Shown piece after piece: positions 1 to 12,100 of a stretch of 64,000 bases of DNA. Source of the DNA: Apodospora peruviana. Its lineage: Eukaryota; Ascomycota; Sordariomycetes; Sordariales; Lasiosphaeriaceae. A program made the translations under genes and the position numbers. Within the stretch, counting starts at the first letter, position 1; each line of letters starts with the position of its first letter. A model generated the notes under the pieces. The model searched no databases. It was not told where the DNA came from and saw only the letters and a list, made by a program, of their open reading frames with translations. Where the stretch lies: assembly GCA_033439685.1 (NCBI GenBank), contig JAUEDM010000006.1, positions 2,666,001-2,730,000 on the forward strand. The letters run 5' to 3'.

Positions 1-1187
1 GAACTTCCTTTTAGGCAGGCTGGGCATGCGTCCAGCCTCAGCAAATAACTGAACATATTACAAAAGGTGATGGCGTGTAAGTGGTGGTGGCGGGGTTGCG
101 CGGGGTACTGTTTTGTTTGCTGGGATGGGGGTTGCTGTGCCTTTCTCTTCAAAACACCACCACCGCACACGCAGGACAGCTCGTGGAAGTTGCTGTTGTG
201 TAACATGGGCGTTCCATCTTCAATGTTGATTCGGGATTGCATCGCGAGTTCAAACGTTGGATATTTAGGTGCTCCGAACCTCTGTCGAAATTAGTAACAT
301 TGCCTTCTAGAGGAAAGCAGAGCGAGTTGCGTCGGGATGACGTGCCTATAAGACCATTGGACGTCATCCGCCAAGTGTGTTGATTCCATGGTTGTGGTTG
401 ATTGGCCCTTTCTGGAGGCCACGGGCCAGCCACTCGAAATGAGCGACTTATAAAGTAGCTGTTGTGGCTTATTACAAGTCGGGGACCTCCAGCTGGGCAC
501 AGTTTTCTAATTAGAATACATATTCGGTCTTCAGGGGGGATTCGATGCTCCCGATAACTCAACATGTCAAAGAGGGTTTCAACAGCATCTTGGTCGTATG
601 TTTATGTATATATTTTGTATATCTATTCCCACAGGTTAAAAACAAATAATCAGAGGATGTATTTACGCCCCGCCCAAATTGCTCAAGTTACCTAGCTATC
701 CAGTCCGCTTCATAATATATCTAAAGTAAATCACAACAACAGGTATAATAAGCATCAACAGTAAACCCCCTAGCAAGTTCTTTCGACAAAGGAGACCCAG
801 TCCAGCTGGCCAATCCAAAGACCAGGCAGGGAGGCAAGATTTGGGCCCCTTAATCAACATCATCCTTTCCCTCTCCTTACCAGGTCTGGCTTCTGCCACC
901 GCCTCCTCCTTTCCCCTCCAGCTCGATAGAAACCCACCCTTGGTCAGTCTTGCCGGCAAGCCACGGATCACCCGACCAAGACCCCGGCCGGGTCACCGGG
1001 ATGCTTATACGACTGTTCCAGGCCATGGTAATCTTTTTCTGCACCGTCATTTCCGGCTGCTGCTCTGGTAATTGGCGGTTGTACGGGCCATTCCCTCGAT
1101 ACGCTGCTGGCGGCTGTAATGCCGGCATTATCGATTTGTCGTCGACGTCGTCGTAGTAGTCCGTGTAGAATGATGATTCAGGTAGTC
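1..1187. other. Region downstream of the MARVEL gene
   Basis: No recognisable gene of its own. Positions 1-700 contain only short open frames with no family resemblance. Between about 880 and 1187 the minus strand carries an open frame that continues past the MARVEL stop in a different frame. It is rich in Tyr, Asp, Pro and Gln and could be an unrecognised C-terminal part of that gene (see findings). Confidence 0.4.
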
Positions 1188-1817
1188 TTAAGCCATAGTC
1201 TCCTTCATAGAAGGGCCGGGCATGGCGCCGGTGCCGTGTACGGGCCCCCGCATGGCGGAGGGCTTGCGAAACCCCGCCGCAAAAACGTCCTTGGCCAGAA
1301 GAAGCTGCGTCGCGGACCAGTTGAGCCACATGAAGGCGGCGAACGCGGCGTCGGCCTTGGCGGCGCCGCAGACGGTGCCGTGGCAGAAGAGGAGCCTGCT
1401 CATGAAGACGGCGAGAGAGACGAAGCCTGCGAACCAGAAGACCATGTTGGAGAACTCGATGCCGAGGGCGACATATGGATTTGATGCTGTTGAATGTCAA
1501 CAAAGTGTCCCAGGATTTGTGATTATAAGAGTACGGGGTGGTACCTTTAGGGAAGAACCTGGGCAGCCCTTCTACGACAGCGATCGAGATCAATGACCAC
1601 AACGAGGCAAAGATCAAGAAGTTGATTTGACCGGGCGAGGCCGTCAACGTGTCCATATTGTACCAGTTTGCAACTATTGCCAATAACGTCAGTTTATATC
1701 CAAATATCTGCAGTTTAGATTTGTTAAGAGCGGCATACCATATGCTGAGAGACCCAATACTACCAAAGAGAAGACCAGCTGAACGGCCCGGAAGGGAAGA
1801 ATCCAGTTGAAACCCAT
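1188..1817 (-). CDS. MARVEL-domain membrane protein
   Basis: Predicted small four-helix membrane protein of the fungal MARVEL family, about 168 aa. Exons, in transcript order, are 1817-1739, 1673-1545 and 1486-1188, all with GT..AG introns and matching phases. The start MGFNWILPFRAVQLVFSL fits the typical N-terminus of the family and gives the first helix. The second exon (VANWYNMDTLTASPGQINFL) and third exon (SNMVFWFAGFVSLAVFMSRL) continue the hydrophobic pattern, with a short extracellular-type segment containing Cys between helices 3 and 4. MARVEL proteins organise plasma-membrane or vesicle membranes; the substrate or partner here is unknown. A GA-rich tract at about 1885-1911 lies 70-95 nt before the start, so the transcript would carry a CT-rich leader. 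The C-terminus is uncertain: the frame chosen stops at 1188 with a short MKETMA end, while another frame stays open to 877. The gene is divergent from the acyl-CoA synthetase gene. Confidence 0.8.
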
Positions 1818-4689
1818 CTTGAATGACTGCTGATTCCTGCCCCCTGTTGTATTGTGTGTTTGTCTTTTATATGCAGGACCAGAAGCGCGCGCGAGAGAGA
1901 GAGAGAGAGAAGAAGCAGAGAGTAATATAAAAGTATATATAAAAGGACAGCAGCAAACTAGTGCGCTTCAACGAAGTGAATGAGACGAGAGGAAAATAGA
2001 CAGTCAACACGACCTGCGGGATGAACAGCAGAGCGAGGCAGAGAAAGAAGGAAGGGAAGGAAAAGAGAAGAAGGGAACAGGGCCAACGAAATGGAAAAAG
2101 GGAAAATCCCCCTTATGCCTCGAACCGGCGGTGGCAGCAACACCATACACATACCCCATGTTGGATTGGAGATCTGCTTCTTGCCCTTGACCGTTCCACC
2201 ACAGGGCGCCGGGGTCAAGAACGGCAACTCAAAGCGTGACTTGCCCTGATTGTGAATGCCGCCGCCGTGGGTAGATGGGTTGCCCAATTCTTGAAGCCAT
2301 CCTGAAACGGCATTCATCTGGGGCTCGCCATGCAGAATGTTGGTGTGGAGCCAGCCGGTCCAATCCCATGTCATGGAAGGCAACCTATTCGGACGAAGAG
2401 GGAGGGTGTGATGCTTCTCTCTCAATGCCGCTCGCTGCCCGTCATGTCACCCTTTCGGCGCCGTGTGGTCTGGTCTTTTGGTGCTCGGACAATTTTGCCG
2501 GCATGATCGCTGCCGCTTGTCCAGCCCGGCGACGATCCGAGTCGCTATTTTCTATATCTGTGACTCTCTCCCCCACTGTTTTGGAGTTTCAAAACCTGGG
2601 TATGAAATAGAGGGTGCAACCCAACGGCACCACCGCCGGCGACGGGGAGTGATAATGGAAGAGTTCAACCTGGATGATATGGTCTCGCCGGGGAAATAGT
2701 GGTGAAGCAAGCTATGTGAATAGTGATGAAGGGATCCGATTCCATTCCAAACCTCTCCTGTGTGGTTGTCCTACTGTGATGAACGCTGGGCCGCCAAACA
2801 ACCAGGGCCAAGAAACCGACGCCTTATTCTTCCCAAACAATTCGACGCCTCAATCCAGCATCGCTGTTTCTTTCCATGGTATCTTCAGAAACTCTCCGAC
2901 TCTTGGCAGTTTGGAGAATGTCGAAGCTTGGTGGGGCTCTCCGTGACTGAGGAAGTCGTGGAACACGGGGATGAATCGTGCAGGTGGCAGGTGGTGGCGG
3001 ACCGGTAGTCTGCAAAACGTCCGTGCGGCCCAATCAGCTTCGAGCTGTTAGACGCGTCCGTTTCGAGGCTGCCAGGGGCCGAGGTCGAACATCGACATCC
3101 ATGGCCGAGGCATTGATCCAACGGGTCCTGTTCGTCGAAATCCCGCCGTCCTTGGTATATCATACTTGCCCGTCTATCAGAACCTCGAACTTCGAAGTAC
3201 CGGTAATCAATGTCCGGCCTCCATCGGCCATGTCCTTTTGGACACATATTAAGACACAGCGTCTTCCCGGCTTCGCGTTGCTGTCGCCGCCCCCGGGACC
3301 TGGATCCACGAAACACTGGTATGTGTTCCGATGGCACAGCAAGCGGCGCCCCGGTTGAAACTGGATTGAAGGAAACGACTTGCTACGCCTCGTCCGATGA
3401 CTGATGGAGACTTGCAATTGTTCTTCTGTTAATTGACTTCCTGAGGCAATTGGATACAACGGCTACCAAATCCTCATTGACTCGGACTCAAGTCAATAGG
3501 TAGGTGCCTAACTACCCACCTAACTACCCACCTACCTTATGTTAGGGGGAGGTAAGCAAATCAGCGGCAATCCATGATTCAATATTGGATCGTCCAAACA
3601 ACGCGATGTCATCAGCTTTACAACTGCCTTCCGCTTGTCTTGCTTATTTGAGCATGCAATAATATCAACGATATATCAGTCAGCTGTCGATACTTATTTG
3701 TCTTACCACCCTGCTGGGAAGAGGTCACCATTTGCAATGTTGCACCGACTCAATCAACTCCGCATGCAGCTTCAACTTCCCCGCAGCATCTCCACGACCT
3801 AAATCTGTCGAGAAGCGAGGTGCGGTGTGCTGCTTGGCCGCCCCGCATGTCCACTCGGGACGGCTTGCAGTGGATGCGCATGTGACGTCGAAACATTGCT
3901 TGGAAATCTCTCAGTCTTGAAAACGCGATGTTGACGACAGGACTACTGTTGCTTGGAAGTCATCAGTGGACTCTCCAGAGCGACAAAAAGGTCTCTTGGC
4001 AGTTGGCACGCTTGGCCTGCTGTAGCTCCGACGAGCGAAAAGTCAACACGCCCGGAGATGATTCGCCGTACATGCCGCCACCGGCCCACTACCAATCCCC
4101 ATCGTAAGCCGAGGCTTCCTCTAACAACAACTTTGGGATCTGACAAGAAGTGTACCCCGTATTTTAACAGCTGCTGCCCTTCCCGTCCAACGTCAGATTT
4201 TCAAGATATCAGCCAAAAACCAGGAGAAAATCAGAATCATTATTGTATGAGGTTCCTATGAATATACTATGTTTGGGCTTTGAATTGACAGTAAAAAACT
4301 TGTGTTGTCCCACCAAATTTGATTGCCCGTGGTCCGCCTCATTTTCTTTGTCGTCCACTTGCATGTTAGTAGCTCTGTCCCTTGTCGTACTCGGCATCCG
4401 GGGCTCGTTCAAGGAGCCACATGCTGCCGACAGCCGACCTTGGGATTCGAAAAGGGGAGCATCCTTCCATTGCCATCTTCCATTGTTTTCCTTCTTGAAC
4501 TCTCTTGGTTCAACGAGGCACCACCGTTGACGTCCACAAGCACCCCCATCCAGCCACTTTCTGCGACTCCATTCTGCTGCATTTGCACAACGAGGTCTCC
4601 ATACCTCACCTCAGCTCGGGAACCGTTTATTCACCGCGCCATTATCACCGTTTATAGTCTGTCAGTGTTGAAGCTGCTGAGAAGCTACC
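1818..4689. other. Divergent intergenic region, MARVEL / acyl-CoA synthetase
   Basis: About 2.9 kb with no supported gene. It must hold both promoters. Visible items are the GA repeat near 1885-1911, a cluster of TAGGTAGG/CCTACC motifs at 3497-3537, and three copies of CCGAGG (3079, 3105, 4109), which is the core hexamer known for fatty-acid regulators FarA/FarB in Aspergillus. Three copies in 2.9 kb is close to chance. Confidence 0.5.
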
Positions 4690-6948
4690 ATGGCTCCGAA
4701 ACAGGACACACGGTCGTACATCAAGCAAATTGCTCAGCCGCCTCCGCCCGGGTCTCCATATGCGCTTCCGATCCCCGGGACCGAGCGGCCGAACCGCACG
4801 CCCATCTACCGCCACTGGCGCTTCCAGACCGGCCCGCTGCTCGAGACCTACGACCCGGCCGAGCAGACGATCCACGACCTCTTCGAGAACTCGGTCAAGA
4901 GAGTGCCTAATAACAAATGCTTGGGACAGAGGCCGTGGAATCCGGTCACCAAGACCTGGGAGCCCAAGTATGTCTGGATGACGTATGCGGAGGTCGCCGA
5001 GCGCAGGAAGAACTTTGGCGCCGGTATCGTTGAAGTGCAGCAGAAGCTGGGCGTCACCGCGGACAAGTATGGTGTGGGACTGTGGGCGCAAAACCGTCCC
5101 GAATGGCAGATTACTGGTCGGTAACCTAACAATTGCTTCACCTTGTGCCTGTCCTCGAATTGCGCAGTAGCTGACCCGCAGTTTGCAGAGCTCGCGTGCC
5201 TTTCCCAGTCCCTCTACCCCATCTCCCTTTACGAGACTCTCGGCCCCGAGGCCACCGAGTACATCATCAACCACAGCTCGCTTTCCGTCATCGCCTGCTC
5301 GCTGCCCCATATCCCGACTCTCCTGAAGCTCGCGCCGCGCGTGCCTTCGTTGAAGCTCATTATCTCTCTCGATCCCCTGGACGCCGGTGAGCCGGCTGGC
5401 CACAGCAAGGCGGCCATCCTGAACAGCACCGCTGCCGCGGTTGGTATCCAGATCATCTCCATGGAAGAGGTGGAAGCCATTGGCGCCAAGTCCGGCCGCG
5501 GTATGCGCCCGCCTCGACGCGACGACATCCTGACCATCAACTACACCTCGGGCACCACTGGTGATCCGAAGGGCGTCCTCCTCACCCACGCCAACGGAGT
5601 CGCTGGCATCACGGCTGCGCGCTCCAACGAGAGCATTGGGCCCAACGACGTCCACATCTCCTACCTCCCTCTCGCGCATATCTACGGCCGCATGGTGGAT
5701 CAGTCCGCCCTGTCAGAAGGCGCAGCCATCGGCTACTTCCACGGCGACATCGCCGCCCTGGTCGAGGATATGAAGATCCTGCGGCCCACCGGCCTGATGT
5801 CCGTTCCTCGTCTGTACAACCGGATCAACTCGGCCATCCAGGCGGGCACGATCGAGGCCGATGGATTCAAGGGTTCTCTGTCGAGGCGCGTCATCGAGGC
5901 CAAGAAGACCAGCATGGCGCTGCCCCACGGCCAGGCGCACAACAAGCACTTCCTGTACGACCGCATCTGGACGCCCAAGGTGCTCAAGAACGTCGGTCTG
6001 CAGCGCGCGCGCACCATGGTCAGCGGCAGCGCCCAGCTCGACCCGGACGTACACACGTTCCTGCGCGCGGCGTTCGCCAACAACTTCATCCAGGGTTTTG
6101 GTATGACCGAGACGTATGCCGTCGGAACCGTCCAGATGCCCAACGATTTTACGACTGGCAACATCGGGCCCCCGTGCCCGTCGGTCGAGCTGTGCATCGA
6201 GTCGGTGCCCGATTTCGATTATACGGTCGAGGACAAGCCGCACCCGCGCGGCGAGCTGCTGATGCGCGGGCCGATCGTTTTCAAAGAGTACTACAAGAAT
6301 CCCGAAGAAACGGCCAAGACGGTCGAGGCGGACGGGTGGTTTCACACGGGCGACATCGTCGAGGTGGACAGCATGGGCCGGTTCAAGATTATCGACCGGA
6401 AGAAGAATGTGCTCAAGCTGGCGCAGGGCGAATATATTTCTCCCGAGCGGATCGAGAACGTGTACATGGGCTCGACGAATTTGATTGCCATGGCATACGT
6501 GCACGGTGACCCTAAGGAAGCTAGCCTCGTGGCCGTGTTTGGTATTGATCCGATGCACTTTGCGCCCTACGCGAGCAGAATACTCAAGAAGACGGTTGCT
6601 GCCGAGGACCTGGCGGCGCTGAAGGTGGCGGCGAATGACCCGCGCGTCAAGATGGCGTTTCTCAAGTTGCTGGATCAGATTGGCAAGAATCATAAGTTCA
6701 ACAGTTATGAGAAGGTCAAGAACTGCTATTTGGACATTGAGCCGTTTTCGATTGATAATGAGCTTTTGACGCCAACGTAAGTTCTTTATCTTCACGTCAC
6801 AGACTTGTTGGAAGTTGTTTTGCTAATTATTTGTGGGTATAGACTTAAACTCAAGAGACCCCAGACCGCGAGGGCATTCCGCAGCGAGATCGATAGGATG
6901 TACGAGGAGATCAAGGCTGGTGAGACGGCTGTCAAGCCCAAGTTGTAA
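4690..6948 (+). CDS. Long-chain fatty-acid-CoA ligase (peroxisomal FAA2-like)
   Basis: Acyl-CoA synthetase, about 706 aa, which activates fatty acids with ATP and CoA. Exons are 4690-5116, 5189-6776 and 6843-6948. The AMP-binding signature YTSGTTGDPKG lies at about residues 261-271, the GFGMTETYA block of the acyl-adenylate fold is present, and DGWFHTGDI (about 524-532) followed by IDRKKNVLKLAQGEYISPE is the hallmark of the long-chain ACSL class. Length fits the family (about 700 aa). The protein ends in PKL, a permissive variant of the peroxisomal PTS1 tripeptide, which suggests a role in beta-oxidation rather than in lipid synthesis; this is inference. The first intron has a weak GTCGGT donor, chosen because it restores the family sequence ITELACLSQSLY. 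The second intron begins GTAAGT and its retention would place a TAA at once after Thr, removing the last exon and the PTS1. Confidence 0.95.
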
Positions 6949-9145
6949 AAACTTTTGGGTTGGGTCGGCTGTAACCTGGCTGCTGTACATTGTGTGATAT
7001 TCGAGAGAAGATATAGCGGAAGATCCATGCAGTAAGGTATATTTAGCATGTGTTTTGGTGTTGTAAAGATTATATACGTAGTATTTATTTGATAGCTAGC
7101 TTGCTTTTCTATCCGTAACCTGGAACTGAAACATTTGTTGAATAACCTTATAGGATGTTAAAGTCCAGTGGAATACGATGTGTGTACTCCGTGATCTCTG
7201 CTTGATCAGGAAGGGTGGTCTGAGCTGGCGGGAGAGACGCCCCTTGGCTTTAAGCGTTTTCTTGTTCATTTCCTTCAATTCGATGTGATTTTTTACGTTT
7301 GGCGATGCTGCTGCCTCCCCAAAGCCCAGGCCTTCGTTACAGTGTCCATAAAACGCGGTTGATGGAAAGGGGTGGGTTTGCACGTGCGAGTGGTACTGTG
7401 CCTGAAAGAAGTTGCGGAGATGGCCTTGGGAGAGTCGTGGCTGGTGGGGTATCCGTACAGGGGTGGCTTCCAGCGTGTTCGCGCGACGCGACGAGTCAGC
7501 ATCCGCGCCGACCTTTGCGCCCAGCCCGAAGAGGTTCCTGCGACAAGCTTTACCTGCCCGGCGGTTTGACCGTTAAAAACTATAAACGCAGTTGTTATGT
7601 GATAAGCTACATTATTTAAGCGGTTTGGACGTTTTAATGCGCCGAAGAAGCTGGAGAATGACATTCCATTATATATATGGCATATCGGTATAATTTACTT
7701 CTTCGCGGAGCGGTTGATAGACAGCTGGGATTCCGTTTTTAGATGCGAGCAAGGACACTGTTGTAGAATGTCGACATGATGATAGTGCTGGTAGCGTGAA
7801 TGCCAGTTTACGTGCACGTTTCTAATATGTCACGTGCCACATAAAAAGGAGGGTTAAGCTCTTATAATCTATAGTATGCTATGAAAATAGTAAGACAAAG
7901 AAGCAAGAAGAAAGAGTAAATTGCAGTGCGCTCGAGTGAAAGAAGTGGTGTAGGTGCACGGGCCACTTATAGATGACGTAACTAAACCCCCTCCTTTGTT
8001 CGCGAGGCCTGTTGGACTTACAACGGCCAATCAGAGGACGATGCAGCCAGTCGTCTAGTGGTCTGTGCGTACTTCGTCACATGATGCTTATTTCGAGTTT
8101 TTCTGTCCATATGTCAATTGTGATAGACTTGCCAACGATGAAAGGAGGATATCGCCCGGATGGATATAGTTCTAAATGTTTAGAAGCCGTTTGACATGAA
8201 TCGTTTGATAGTGATACATGGTACGAGCCTAGATTGAACAACAGGGCTGACACCTGGCAGCAGCTGGAGGCAGCTGCCTGACGGTCCCGAGGACCCGAGG
8301 AGTGTGACGAGCCAGTGCAATGACCCAAACCATTACACCAATCCCCCTCAATCGCAAAAGAATGCCAGAATACCAAAGGTGTCAGCCTTTGGAATTTCGA
8401 TGGGTTATATATCGTGGACGGTCGCAATCAATTCAATCAAGCCTCAATCGCACCGACCGTCACAAGGAGTCGGGACTGCGGGACGGACCCGGGGACCCGT
8501 GGGTTCGGGACTTCAGGTCCAATCTCATTGGTTGTAGTATTCTATATAGTCGCGAGAGTTTGGCACTCTCTGAGAGTATTTATTACGGCAGTAATCAATA
8601 CAAGTACTTTGGCAATAGTTGTTGTGTCAACTGCGCATCTTGTGTGCTCTTTGAATCGATACCCTTTGTGATTACCCCCCTACCTAAGACCTAACTCCTT
8701 TGTGACTCTGTGAAGCAACAGATACTCTTATGGTCCTTGTATCGTCAAAGACACCTATACACAGGTTGTTACAGTACAGCCTGTAGCTTTGAGTAGTGAT
8801 GTTATATCACGCAGCGACTTTTCCAAGGAGAAAAGATAATAGCACTTTCAAATTTAATGCTAAAATTATAGGAATTTATAGATTGTAAAATTAAACTAAA
8901 ATTATAAAATGTATAAAATATAATAAAAATATCAAATAATTAATTAATTTTATCTGCTTTTATTTAAGGTTTTAAGTGTAGTTTACGTGCATGAAGTAGC
9001 CTCCTAGCGCTGATTTAGCCATCTTTTATAAAGTTAGCTACTTGCGACTTTTTTGTAAACTCTAGCTTCATAAACCTTCCAACAACGCCTAGTTAATACG
9101 AGACTGACCCTTACTTACATTAGAGATCGTCGCGACGCGTAAAGA
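6949..9145. other. Intergenic region with repeat relics
   Basis: No supported gene. The first kilobase looks like ordinary 3' flank. From 8303 (TGTGAC) to 8773 (GTTACA) the sequence has the look of a solo long terminal repeat, with a TATA-like TTCTATATAG at about 8540, but no matching target-site duplication was seen. From about 8816 to 8960 the sequence becomes extremely AT-rich (runs such as AAATTATAAAATG and TTAATTAATTTTA), as in DNA mutated by repeat-induced point mutation. Confidence 0.4.
8816..8960. other. AT-rich tract, likely RIP-mutated repeat relic
   Basis: This stretch is nearly free of G and C and rich in TA steps, unlike the roughly half-GC flanks. In sordariomycetes such islands are usually old transposon copies damaged by repeat-induced point mutation. 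It has no coding potential. The identity of the original element cannot be told. Confidence 0.45.
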
Positions 9146-12100
9146 ATGGATGCTAGGTACGTATGCGATCCTAAACGCGTTATTCTTCGTGTCTTTATAC
9201 TATCCAACATATTCCCCTCTGTCCATACACCCATACACACACATAGGTACACGATCGCTGAATTCGACCTTACCTTGGCTTTGCGCACACTCCTTCCTAC
9301 CGACTCGTTCCTCCGTCCTTGTTGCCGTCTTCCACCCTCCCTCTCCATGAGCCACACGGCCACCGCCTTCTCATGCTCTCACTACTCCCTCAGCTACCTT
9401 CGTGGGACAAATTCGAACGTCTTCGACCGTCATGTACTAACGAATCCTTTCAGCCCCGGCGCTGTGGCCGGGGGATCTTCAGTTAGCGAACCCCCGACGA
9501 AGAAGCCCAGACGTGAAGGTCCTTCTCCGAGCCTCGCAGAACTCCCCCTATGGGTGACGCGATATCGACCATGCATGGATGCGCAGGTGTTTCCGCATAT
9601 CGACCGTGAACTGGCGGCTCTGCCGGAGAACTATCGGATTTATACCAACCGCGATCAGGTTCTTCGAAGGATGATGGACGACGCTTTCGTTGCCGAGTAC
9701 CAGCGTAATAACGGAGCATTAAGCCCTGAGTACGAGCTCGCCTTCTCTCAGCGAGTGCGGCGCGAAATTCAGGCCATTATTGTAAGACTTGCCGTGTCCT
9801 CGAGTTCCTCAGTCCAATCTGAAGCCTTACTGACAAGCATGTTCTCCAGACACCGAAAGTGAACCGCGCTCTGCGCAAAGTTCCCCCTCCAGGGCAGGTA
9901 CAGCAGTCACAAGCTCCCGTAAGGCGGTTTTCAGAATCGCCCGTGCCGGTGCCGACTTTCCCGCAGCGGCCGCCTTCTCGGCCAATAACTCCCACAATCA
10001 AGAAGCCCGAGCCGGTCGTGATAGATGACGATGACAGGCCTAATGGGAACAGCGGGCCAGCACCCAGGATCTCACAGGTTCCAATTCCTCAAGTCCCTCG
10101 CCCTCGGGCTCCCCAGCCTAGTTCTATCCTTCCACCGGCCCCAGCCACCCCCGTCGCGTACCAGCAGCACAGTTTAGCGACAGCTGTATCTTTACCACGA
10201 GGCAATCCCCAGACGTCTGAAGGACTCCCTGCTTTACCGCGAAACCTTCCTGTGGCGCCTGCGAGTGTCATCGCGAGTGTTCCCGCTCCAATCCCTCCTC
10301 GGCCCTTTCCTGCGACCGTACCTGCTCAAGCCCCTCCTCGGCCATCTCTAGCAAACATACTTGCTCCAGCTGCTCCTCGGTCGCCTCCTACTCCACGGTA
10401 CTTCCCTCCGGCTCAACTAGTGAAACCGAAGAGATATGTCCCGACCTCGCCTTACAACTTTAGAACCCGTGCTCATGCAACAGCTTGGCATGGATGTAAG
10501 CGGCAAGTTGACCAGCCTCAGTTACCGCGTTATTTCTCAAGTTCGAGGCGGCCGTATCTGTCAGCAGAGGAACGGAAATGTCTCTCAAATGGCGCTCCCT
10601 CTTTTATACGCGTCGATGCTTCGATCCTCGAAGAACCTGTTACCGCACATGTGGACTTTGGTCTCGATGAGATTAAGTATCTTCGGACAACGGTCATACA
10701 ATCTCTCGGGCTCCCAGCGAAAGAGAAGCGCAACATCCAAAAGGATCTCCACAAGCTCCTTAGAAGACATCGGAAGCAGCTTTCCAAGATCTTCCCAAAT
10801 GTTCATCTTAAACACAGAACCACGGAGGATGTTAAGAAATTCTTCCTGGATGTTATAAGTCGGAAAACAGCAAGTACCCCGGCGATGATTACTCTCAGAA
10901 ACGATAGTCAAGATCAACAGGGAGAATTCGCCCGCTCAAGCCGAGTTCCTTCGTTACTTCTAGCAAGAGAGATCAGCGGTCATCGGGGGCATGGTGCGAA
11001 GAGGCACTATGAGAACTTTGCAAGCGGATTTCGGAACTGCCGTGAAGACGATTTGGCATTGAGAGAAGAATGGACGAACTGCGCCGGAGATATTTCAACT
11101 ATTGTTTGGGTTTCCAACGATAACTTCATCTGTGGAACAACAGAGCATTCAGACGCTCACAATCAGCAATACAACAAGCCAGGTAATCTCGTGCTCGGTT
11201 CTTGCAGTCTGGCAACTCTCAGAGCGTACCCTCATCACCGCATTGTGCGCCCGATCGTCTCTAAGGGGGAGAATTCTACAGATGCTATGAGGGAGAGTCA
11301 GGACCCTTGGCTTTATTCGTCAGTTGTCTCGTCGGATTATGATGTACAACATGATAGAGCCTTCACCTCTGGGTTTGACCGAACGGTCAAGATCTGGAGA
11401 GTTCAACGGGACGCAAAGAGGTCGGAGTTCGTCATGAATCTTCTCGGTGAATGGAAGCACGGCGGTAATGTTAATTTTGTTGCGGCTTCCAAACACTCTT
11501 CCGGGATTGTTGCTACCGCTTCCGACGTTGCGGCAGAGGCTGTTCGCATATATGATATTCACAATGACAACATCAACGCAAGCCCTTTCCGATCCTACTC
11601 ATGTTCTCGTGTTACGGATGATATGGGCAACCTGGTGTCGACCGAAAAATGGGCATATTTTCCTGCGACTATGCAGTGGGGTCTTTCAGCAGAGGTTCAA
11701 CATCTACTTCTTGTCGGATATTCTCCCAGAAGCAGGACCGGTGATGATAATGACATCCCCGAAGACCGAAAGGATTCAGGAGAAATCTGCCTTTGGGATG
11801 GGTTGACCGGCGAACGATGGAGAATTACCTCTGTGACTACACAGAATGTCTTCGAGGTGTTGTGGCACCCCAGTCAGGCTTCTTTCATTGCTGCCACGTC
11901 GCCGCTCGGACTAGACGTTGAGTCCGGTGTGCGGACCCAGATAAGGATCTTTCGCGTGTCGGACAATGCGGAATATGGCGGTAAAGCGTTCAGCCCAGTC
12001 CAGACGCTCGATTGTTCAGCTGTTGATATTAACGAGCTGACGATTAAGTAAGTTGTGCGGAATTTATGTCCCGTTTTTCGGTACAGTTTGCTAACTAGTA

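Noticed and set aside
1958..2425. 155-codon minus-strand frame upstream of the MARVEL gene
   Set aside because: No family resemblance; the second half derives from purine-rich simple sequence.
4323..4910. 195-codon frame overlapping the acyl-CoA synthetase start
   Set aside because: Wrong frame for the conserved protein, unrecognised and low in coding character.
4645..5679. 344-codon minus-strand frame across exon 1, intron 1 and exon 2 of the acyl-CoA synthetase
   Set aside because: Same shadow effect; it would overlap a clear conserved gene and has no recognisable domain.
5713..6795. 360-codon frame antisense to the acyl-CoA synthetase
   Set aside because: Shadow of the coding strand; Arg/Leu/Val/Asp-rich with no family resemblance.
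9347..9453. Short intron 9402-9453 with donor GTGGGA after an ATG at 9347
   Set aside because: The acceptor is good but the phase does not match the WD40 frame, so a different donor or start is needed.
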